Position numbers and translations under genes: made by a program. From NCBI GenBank assembly GCA_002890675.1, contig PEFW01000027.1:1-38473 (forward strand): 38,473 nt of DNA. Reading direction: 5' to 3'. Numbering within the stretch: the stretch's first letter is position 1; each line of letters begins with the position of its first letter. Below the pieces are notes generated by a model. The model saw only the letters and a program-made list of their open reading frames with translations. It searched no databases and was not told the DNA's origin. Source of the DNA: Candidatus Methylaffinis lahnbergensis. Lineage in GTDB: Bacteria; Pseudomonadota; Alphaproteobacteria; Rhizobiales; Beijerinckiaceae. This document shows positions 33,701 to 38,473 of the stretch, piece after piece.

Positions 33701-35065
33701 GCTCGGACAACGCTCGAGGCAACGCTCGAGGCTGGGCAGGCGGGCAGGTTGAAAATCTCCGGCAGCGCGCCGCTTGCAGCGGAGGGCGCGCTCGATCTCG
33801 CCATCAAGGGCAATCTCGATGCGGGCCTCGCCAACCGGTCGATGTCCGAAGCCGGGCGGCGCCTCACCGGTTCGGTCGCGGTGGATGGGCGATTGGGCGG
33901 CACGGCGCCGCAGCCGCAGGCCTACGGCTCGATCACGCTCTCGAATGGCTCGCTCCAGGACGCAATCCTTGGCATTCGCCTTGACGCCATTCGCGCCCGT
34001 CTCATCGCGCAAGGCGACAGAGCAACGATCGAAAGCGCTTCCGCCACAACGCGCAATGGCGGGCCGATCACGGCGAGCGGCTCGATCCGGCTCGATCCAG
34101 CAGGCGGCTTTCCAGGCGACATTCGCATCTGGGGCCAGAACGCCGAGCTCATGCAGAGTGCGTTGGCGACGGCAGTCCTCGGCCTCGACCTCGACATCTC
34201 CGGGCCGCTCGGACGCTATCCGCGCATTGGCGGAGGGGTCGATATCAATTCCCTTGACATTGCGATCCCCGATCGCCTGCCGGGGTCATTGCAGCCCCTG
34301 CCGGGGACGCGCCATATCGATCCGGGGCCGACTGCCGCAGCCCGGCTCGCGATCGCCGCCAAGAGCGGGAGGGGCAGAGGCGGGCCGGCGTTCGACGCTG
34401 CGCTCGACCTGATGATTGCCGTGCCGGGACAGATTCGCGTGCGCGGGCGTGGCCTCGACGCGCAGCTTGGCGGCAATCTGAATCTGACTGGCACATTGGC
34501 TCAGCCGAAACCCGTCGGGGCCTTCAATCTGGTCCGGGGGCGGCTGAACATTTTAACGTCAGAACTCGATTTGACGCGGGCCAATCTCACCTTTGCGGGC
34601 GATCTCTCGCCGCAACTCGACTTTCTCGCGACAACGCAAGCCGGCGGCGCGTCGGTTAGCATCGCGATTACGGGAAATCCGGCGGATCCGCAATTCATCT
34701 TCGGATCGAGCCCCGATCTGCCGCAAGACGAAATCCTGTCGCGGCTGCTCTTCGGCGCGCCGTCGGGTCAGCTCTCGCCGACGCAGGCTCTGGCGCTCGC
34801 GCAGGCCGCGGCGATCTATTCTGGCGGCAATGACGCATTGGAAGGTCTCCGCCGCTCGCTAGGGCTCGGGGCTGCAAGCAATTCGAACAATCCGCTGAAC
34901 AAACTTCTCGGCGACCGCGTCAGCCTCGGCGTGCACACGGGCGCAACCCCCGCCCAGACCGGAGTCGGGATGAGCGTTACGATTTACAAGCAGTTGAAGG
35001 CGAAAGGAGCCGTCGACGCGACGGGAGGCGCCGCGGTTGGCGTCGGCGCCGAATATGAGTGGTGA
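30773..35065 (+). CDS. tamB: TamB: translocation and assembly module protein
   Basis: This 1430-residue protein has an N-terminal membrane anchor (ALALATALLALLGLGFFVAA) and then a very long repetitive beta-rich body (ISIGGIDGALSSDATVRDLK onward). It ends in the DUF490/TamB domain at about 1080-1430, with LGGNLNLTGTLAQPKPVGAF and GRLNILTSELDLTRANLTF. This is followed by LSRLLFGAPSGQLSPTQALA and the terminal GVGAEYEW. TamB forms a hydrophobic groove spanning the periplasm from the inner membrane to TamA. The start overlaps the tamA stop by one base, so the pair is coupled. The frame is intact over 4.3 kb, in contrast to the frameshifted genes elsewhere in the window. Long antisense ORFs opposite it are GC artefacts. 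Confidence 0.96.
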   Translation: MASFRISPPRALALATALLALLGLGFFVAAREWQRADKGAEEKGVLAAVLSRALSTPATKISIGGIDGALSSDATVRDLKVSDRDGVWLTVNRIRIVWRRLALLQRRLEIDKLDIDQMNVARKPIPADAPVSGEEQPLLPELPLRVDVRQFSLARVDCGQPVLGVASSFSTGGNATLGPPAEGLQLFLDAQRLDRPAALNVRLNLVPDSQRLALSVNLDEPAGGILSHLANIPDRPPVKLSIIGSGALDAFNAKLAFDAGQGVGARGDASLNREGAGRRLGLDLAAEVSGLLPQMAAPVFAGTTRLSGNVFFGDDSAVAIPGVELTAAATRLAVTGGLSAAQIADIRMSAKNVPNAESRTALKEAEIRRLAFDAHVTGALDSPTIDSTLEVEDARLPSASLSHLDASFKAAPTGSIANASTLLQLAADAKVRGLSLANPALAQAVGSEASFAMRGASTIKGLVDIQTLEIKSQTLLAGFKGHAGGAELKGRLDVAAPDLAHFGAVAGLALKGEATLKADIEGTPRSNRFTARIDALANRFATGVAPIDGLYGGKLTLAGGARLDADGGFGFTDLRITGPNAGVRIDGAATPKLTDLSALMTIPELSKADKRATGRGEIATHVTGTLSLPDATAKISIRDAALLGRPVPRLDVQADATDLRGALDAHVSLDGEIDHKPARGSLHIARPAAGGAVLDGVDVSVGSVSAQGGVALDAANFAAGQFALHARDLDDLSPLVLQKLSGGIGADVTLTHADARQDAAIKANGQRIEAFGGSLDKLAADLALTDVYRRPVIAGSLAVDEARIGGETVARARLNAKGGVDASDITLTATARGLNLDARARVVPADPIRIEITKLDATRGRSRMGLAGPATIVIKDGSADLRNLSLSLSGGRLTIEGRAGSKLDLKAIARAVPLSAADILTPDLGLSGSIDGEAMVTGPLAAPAGAYRFKIAKLAAPQTPIGLPLIDVDATGRFEGARTTLEATLEAGQAGRLKISGSAPLAAEGALDLAIKGNLDAGLANRSMSEAGRRLTGSVAVDGRLGGTAPQPQAYGSITLSNGSLQDAILGIRLDAIRARLIAQGDRATIESASATTRNGGPITASGSIRLDPAGGFPGDIRIWGQNAELMQSALATAVLGLDLDISGPLGRYPRIGGGVDINSLDIAIPDRLPGSLQPLPGTRHIDPGPTAAARLAIAAKSGRGRGGPAFDAALDLMIAVPGQIRVRGRGLDAQLGGNLNLTGTLAQPKPVGAFNLVRGRLNILTSELDLTRANLTFAGDLSPQLDFLATTQAGGASVSIAITGNPADPQFIFGSSPDLPQDEILSRLLFGAPSGQLSPTQALALAQAAAIYSGGNDALEGLRRSLGLGAASNSNNPLNKLLGDRVSLGVHTGATPAQTGVGMSVTIYKQLKAKGAVDATGGAAVGVGAEYEW

Positions 35066-35738
35066 GGATCGACAGTCCCGTACGGTCTCGCGCTATCGGC
35101 ACCTGACCGCCTCGGCTTCTGTTCGAGCCGTCGCAGCGACATTGCCGCTCAGCCTGAACGCGCCGAACCTCGGCCTGTGACATCGCTTAGGATGATCGCT
35201 CATGGCGCTTCTCGGGAGTAGCGCCTGCCGCGAGCGACGGCTGCTTACGGGGTCCCAAGCGGACTCAGTAAAGCTGTCCAAGCCACGTTTCTGAGTTCAC
35301 GCCTTAATCCTATGCGGCCAGCTGCATCGCCCGAACGTCTTCCAAGACTCGCCTAAAATCAGGCTGCGGCGCAAGGCACATAGTTCGATAAGTGTCCAAG
35401 AAGGGCATCCTTTCTGCGAGGCCTTGAAATGAGCGACAACCCTGTTACCGACGGCAAGGAAACACTAAAGCACATCGGCGGATCGCGATCGGAAAGCTCA
35501 CCGCACACTAGATGCGCGAACGCTGCCGACGGGATAGCTTCGCAGGTAGCCTTGGCGCGCGCCGTTTCAATATCATGGTAATGTTGCGGATTGGAAAAGA
35601 GAAAACCTCAATGAAAACAACGCTTGTAGCGGTGTTGCGGTTGAAAAACCCCAAACCGCCGATGGTGTGGAAAGAAAAAAACACAAGGGTCGCTCGTCGT
35701 TAAGATAGTCCGTTTGAAATCGAAGGCAGATCAAACCG
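35066..35738. other. Intergenic region with two short relic-like ORFs
   Basis: No full gene is recognised. A minus-strand ORF at 35310-35408 encodes 32 residues, MPFLDTYRTMCLAPQPDFRR and then VLEDVRAMQLAA, with protein-like composition. A plus-strand ORF at 35429-35581 encodes 50 residues starting MSDNPVTDGKETLKHIGGSR. Its first about 20 residues resemble the start of a small conserved hypothetical protein, after which the sequence looks random. Both are probably remnants. The last 100 bp should contain the promoter of the NDUFA12-like gene. Confidence 0.35.
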
Positions 35739-36140
35739 ATGAAATGGCTCGCTCGGATTTTTACCTGGTGGCACGGTCAGACCCTAAATACGGCGCTGCA
35801 CACATTGCTCTTTGGCAAATTCGTCGGCAAGGATGAATACGGCAACCGCTATTACCGGACCCGGAAAATCGACAAGGCGCTCGGTTTCGAGCGCCGCTGG
35901 GTCATTTATGCCGGGGAGAGCGACGGGTCCATGACCCCGCAGGGCTGGTATGGCTGGCTTCATCACACGTTTGATGTTCCGCCAACCCAAGAAGAGTACG
36001 CCCCGCGCACTTGGGAATTGCCGCATCAGCCGAATTTGACCGGCACGCCGCAAGCCTGGCGCCCTCCGGGCTCGACCTTGGCCGCCAATGCGCGGCCTCC
36101 GGCGACCGGCGATTACGAGGCCTGGACGCCGGAAGGCTGA
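35739..36140 (+). CDS. NDUFA12-family NADH:ubiquinone oxidoreductase accessory subunit
   Basis: The 133-residue protein has the family's core: WLARIFTWWHGQTLNTALHT, then GKFVGKDEYGNRYYRTR, RRWVIYAGESDGSMTPQGWY and GWLHHTFDVPPTQEEYAPRT. The C-terminal part is a Pro-rich tail (LAANARPPATGDYEAWTPEG). NDUFA12 (B17.2) is a supernumerary subunit of respiratory complex I at the matrix/cytoplasmic arm and is restricted to mitochondria and alphaproteobacteria. This is one of the better taxonomic clues in the window. It stands alone on the plus strand, with decayed sequence downstream. It looks complete. Confidence 0.95.
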   Translation: MKWLARIFTWWHGQTLNTALHTLLFGKFVGKDEYGNRYYRTRKIDKALGFERRWVIYAGESDGSMTPQGWYGWLHHTFDVPPTQEEYAPRTWELPHQPNLTGTPQAWRPPGSTLAANARPPATGDYEAWTPEG

Positions 36141-36373
36141 GGTGGAACCTTGTCCATGGCTGGACGCGCCCGCCTCGACGAGGCAAACATCACTTGGACA
36201 GGCAACCGGGGGCAGGCCACTATTCGTGTGTAGACAATGCGGAATTGTCGAAGTCTTTGGCATGACTGGCTTTAAGGCGCTAACAGAGGGCCGAGGCCGA
36301 GTGGCGAGACTCCCGAAGACGAGGAGCGAAAAGCCGAAGGCTCAAGGAATCTCTATGCCGCACCCAAGTACAA

Positions 36374-36505
36374 ATTGTCGCGCGAGTTCGCGACTTCTGC
36401 CGCTGGCACGAGAAGATGTTTGGCGATCCGAGCGCGCGCGGCGCGCCGCTCGAAGACCCGCCAGGCTGGGCCACCGACAAGGAATTTTGGATTCGGACAC
36501 CGTGT
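36374..36505 (+). pseudogene. Unidentified coding fragment
   Basis: One frame across this stretch reads IVARVRDFCRWHEKMFGDPS, then ARGAPLEDPPGWATDKEFWI, a composition (W, F, D, P rich, balanced charges) unlike shadow frames here. It lacks a start of its own and runs into unrelated sequence after IRTP. I do not recognise the family. It is immediately followed by the IS256 fragment. Confidence 0.3.
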
Positions 36506-36513
36506 GGAGGGAA

Positions 36514-36660
36514 ACAATTTTCGAGGGCAACCTGGCGGTCAAGAACATGGGCGGCGAAAGCGAGGCAGCCTGGCGGGCGCTCCTCGACGATCTCATCAAA
36601 CGTGGCCTGAAGACGCCGGCATTTGTCATCGTCGACGGCGCCCCGAGGCTGGAAAACGGG
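36514..36660 (+). pseudogene. IS256-family transposase fragment
   Basis: The frame reads NLAVKNMGGESEAAWRALLD, then DLIKRGLKTPAFVIVDGAPR and LENG. This matches the conserved segment of IS256 (mutator) transposases around the second catalytic Asp (VIVDGAP). Only about 50 of the usual about 400 residues are present, with unrelated sequence on both sides. It is a small internal piece left after deletion, and its right edge lies close to the broken end of the cdsA-like pseudogene. The product is inactive. Confidence 0.7.
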
Positions 36661-36694
36661 GTGATTTGCCACAAGGCCATGCCGAGGAGCGTCG

Positions 36695-37080
36695 GCTCAG
36701 CACGCCGCCGACAAACCCCTTAACCGTCTTCGACGGAGAGAGCCGTGGCGTGATCTTGCGGCGGCCGAGCAGCTTGCTCCAGACATATTGCAAAACGTCG
36801 CTCGACTGCACCTCGAATACCAGGAACGCGATCAGTAGGAGATTGCGCCCTTCGAAACCGGGGATCTGTAGCGTGAGCAGCGCCGGCACGTGGGAATGGC
36901 AGAACACTGAGATCATCGACCCCCAATGCACCTCGGCGACACGGCCCATGAAGCTTATGGTGTCCCCGCGCAACGCCGCAACATGGGCACCAGCAGGAAG
37001 ACATAGACAGGAATGAAGATCGAGTAAAAGCCGTACCACTCGATCCAGATCAGATAATATGCGCGATGAAAACGTCGGGA
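36695..37080 (-). pseudogene. Phosphatidate cytidylyltransferase (CdsA-like) fragment, frameshifted and truncated
   Basis: Reading the minus strand from about 37080: RAYYLIWIEWYGFYSIFIPV and YVFLLVPML in one frame. Then, after a frame change near 36985, AALRGDTISFMGRVAEVHWG, SMISVFCHSHVPALLTLQIP, GFEGRNLLLIAFLVFEVQSS, DVLQYVWSKLLG and RRKITPRLSPSKTVKGFVGG. The last part is the CdsA-type signature (SPSKTxEGFxGG, with Lys for Glu here). The enzyme normally makes CDP-diacylglycerol in the inner membrane. The start and the final helices are missing, and homology ends near 36695, beside the IS256 remnant. It is a clear pseudogene. Confidence 0.75.
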
Positions 37081-37140
37081 ACCTTCGCGCGCTCAGCACA
37101 TTGCCAGACCAGAAGCTCTTCACGATGTAAAGGATAGCAA

Positions 37141-38274
37141 ATGCGCATCGCGCTCGTCGCACCTCTCGCGGAAGCGGTGCCCCCGAAGCTCTACGGCGGA
37201 ATCGAGCGAGTTGTGTCCTGGTTGGCGGAAGACCTTGGTAAGCAAGGGCACCGGGTTGCTTTGTTTGCCAGTGCCGAGTCCGAGACAGCGGCGGAGCTTG
37301 TCGTCTGCGCGCCACAAAGCCTAAGACTTGCCGGGATTCGCGACCACCTGGGCAGCACCCTCGCCATGCTGCGCGAGGTAAGGCGCCGCGCCGATGATTT
37401 TGACATCATCCATTTTCATGTGGACCTGTTGCCGCAAGCCTTGTTCCACGATCTTGCCCACAAATGTCTCGTGACACTGCACGGACGCCTCGATCTACCC
37501 GATGCCTTGCCTCTCTATAAGGCCTATCCGGAGATGCCGCTGGTTTCGATTTCAAACGCGCAGCGCCGTCCAATGCCACCGAATGCCAATTGGCTCGCCA
37601 CGATCCCGCACGGCCTCGTATCGCGCGTCTGCCCGTTCAACCCGGATGGCGGCGGCTATTTGGCTTTCCTCGGACGTATCTCGCCCGAAAAGCGCCCGGA
37701 CCGCGCGATAGAAATCGCCAAGCGAGCCGGTATCCCCTTGAAGCTCGCGGCAAAGGTGGATGCCGTTGATATTGCGTATTTCAAGACCGAGATCGAACCG
37801 CTTCTTGACCATCCCCTCGTCGAGTTCATAGGCGAAATCGGCGAAACCCAAAAGAGCGAATTTCTCGGCAACGCGCGCGCGCTTTTGTTTCCGATCGACT
37901 GGCCGGAGCCTTTCGGGCTCGTCATGATCGAAGCAATGTCGGCTGGAACGCCGGTGATCGCTTGGCCCAACGGGTCCGTACCGGAAGTCATTGCGGACGG
38001 CGTCAGCGGCCGTATCGTCGGTTCCATCGATGCTGCGGCGGGAGCTGCGCGACAGATCGCCCACATGGACCGACGCAAGGTTCGCGCCGAGTTTGAACGG
38101 CGTTTTACCGCAGAGAGGATGGCGGACGCCTATATCGCGGCCTATCGTTTGCTTTTGGCGCGTGCTTCGGCACCTACGAGGCTTATGGTGCCTCCCATGG
38201 CGCCGCCCGCCGCGCCTGAACTCTTACCCCGGCTTGGGAACAAGTGGCGGCGCAAGGCGGCCCGCCGGCCATGA
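37141..38274 (+). CDS. Glycosyltransferase family 4 (GT-B fold)
   Basis: The 377-residue protein starts at ATG 37141, 5 nt after AAAGGAT. The N-terminal Rossmann domain has MRIALVAPLAEAVPPKLYGG, IERVVSWLAEDLGKQGHRVA and DIIHFHVDLLPQALFHDLA. The C-terminal domain has YLAFLGRISPEKRPDRAIEI and the donor-binding EX7E region PEPFGLVMIEAMSAGTPVIA, then WPNGSVPEVI. This is the standard GT4 (Glycos_transf_1) layout, a retaining transferase using a nucleotide-sugar. Donor and acceptor are not deducible. The protein lies in the cytoplasm or at the inner membrane. The C-terminus after about residue 345 is a Pro/Arg-rich extension. It stands alone after pseudogene debris. Confidence 0.92.
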   Translation: MRIALVAPLAEAVPPKLYGGIERVVSWLAEDLGKQGHRVALFASAESETAAELVVCAPQSLRLAGIRDHLGSTLAMLREVRRRADDFDIIHFHVDLLPQALFHDLAHKCLVTLHGRLDLPDALPLYKAYPEMPLVSISNAQRRPMPPNANWLATIPHGLVSRVCPFNPDGGGYLAFLGRISPEKRPDRAIEIAKRAGIPLKLAAKVDAVDIAYFKTEIEPLLDHPLVEFIGEIGETQKSEFLGNARALLFPIDWPEPFGLVMIEAMSAGTPVIAWPNGSVPEVIADGVSGRIVGSIDAAAGAARQIAHMDRRKVRAEFERRFTAERMADAYIAAYRLLLARASAPTRLMVPPMAPPAAPELLPRLGNKWRRKAARRP

Positions 38275-38473
38275 ACCCGGCGCGATAGTTCACGGAACGA
38301 AAAGCCAAACCAACGCATGACCATGTCGCGGGGCCGCCGATGAATATTGCTGCTACCAGTTCACAATTAATACCAGCGGCATTGACCTCTGACTCAGTTG
38401 GTCTTTGCAAATGAGGGCTGGCGTGATTCGCTGCGGCTTCAGCAATGATTCGCGGCTCGCGCCCGATCGCTGT
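38275..38473. other. Right-edge non-coding stretch
   Basis: I see no supported gene in the last 199 bp. Short ORFs on both strands have no recognisable product, and the sequence ends inside them. Confidence 0.4.

Noticed and set aside
29922..34012. Long minus-strand ORFs (341 and 523 codons) opposite tamA and tamB
   Set aside because: Composition is Arg/Gly/Ala-rich antisense in GC-rich DNA; the plus-strand genes are unambiguous.

Overview
The window looks like chromosomal DNA of an alphaproteobacterium, most likely of the Hyphomicrobiales (Beijerinckiaceae or Methylocystaceae type). Reasons: GC-rich coding, an alphaproteobacterial-style DnaA, an NDUFA12-type complex I accessory subunit, a coupled tamA-tamB pair, and a 3' piece of a tRNA-Gln(CUG). 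The taxonomic placement is inference from remembered protein styles, not a search.

Layout. (1) 1-2722: the 5' part of dnaA (minus strand, running off the left edge), a long gene-poor stretch, a multiply frameshifted IS110-family transposase remnant, and a small GlsB/YeaQ-type membrane protein. (2) 2951-20744: about 17.8 kb in which every recognised gene is on the minus strand. It starts with a tRNA-Gln 3' half overlapping the end of a large serine recombinase gene. Then come an 11-repeat type I-E CRISPR array, its leader, and a full I-E gene set (transcribed cas3-cse1-cse2-cas7-cas5-cas6-cas1-cas2-array). Beyond cas3 lie a truncated antitoxin-like ORF and a translationally coupled operon: small protein, Toprim primase, P-loop ATPase, and three hypothetical proteins. 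It ends with an ImmA/IrrE-type protein and its XRE regulator. This reads as an integrative, satellite- or plasmid-like element carrying a whole CRISPR-Cas locus as cargo. (3) 20745-21646: regulator promoter with a candidate operator, a 215-bp MITE-like element, and unassigned DNA. (4) 21647-27788, plus strand: a frameshifted DUF1259 gene, a secreted lectin-like protein, a complete FbpABC-type ABC importer, and an MFS transporter. (5) 27789-28760: a 36-bp tandem repeat, a single-domain response regulator, and a decayed gene fragment. (6) 28761-35065: tamA and tamB, which together build the translocation and assembly module across the envelope. (7) 35066-38473: the NDUFA12-like gene, an IS256 transposase fragment abutting a broken cdsA-like gene, and a GT4 glycosyltransferase.

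How it works together. Cas3, Cascade (Cse1, Cse2, Cas7, Cas5, Cas6) and the Cas1-Cas2 adaptation pair are all encoded next to the array. Adaptation and Cascade genes look intact. cas3 is split by one frameshift between its two helicase halves, so the locus may be able to acquire spacers and bind targets but not destroy them, unless the frameshift is a sequence error. Several other genes (recombinase N-terminus, an island hypothetical gene, DUF1259, cdsA) also carry single frameshifts. The window is therefore either a decaying island or contains indel errors, and reads would decide this.
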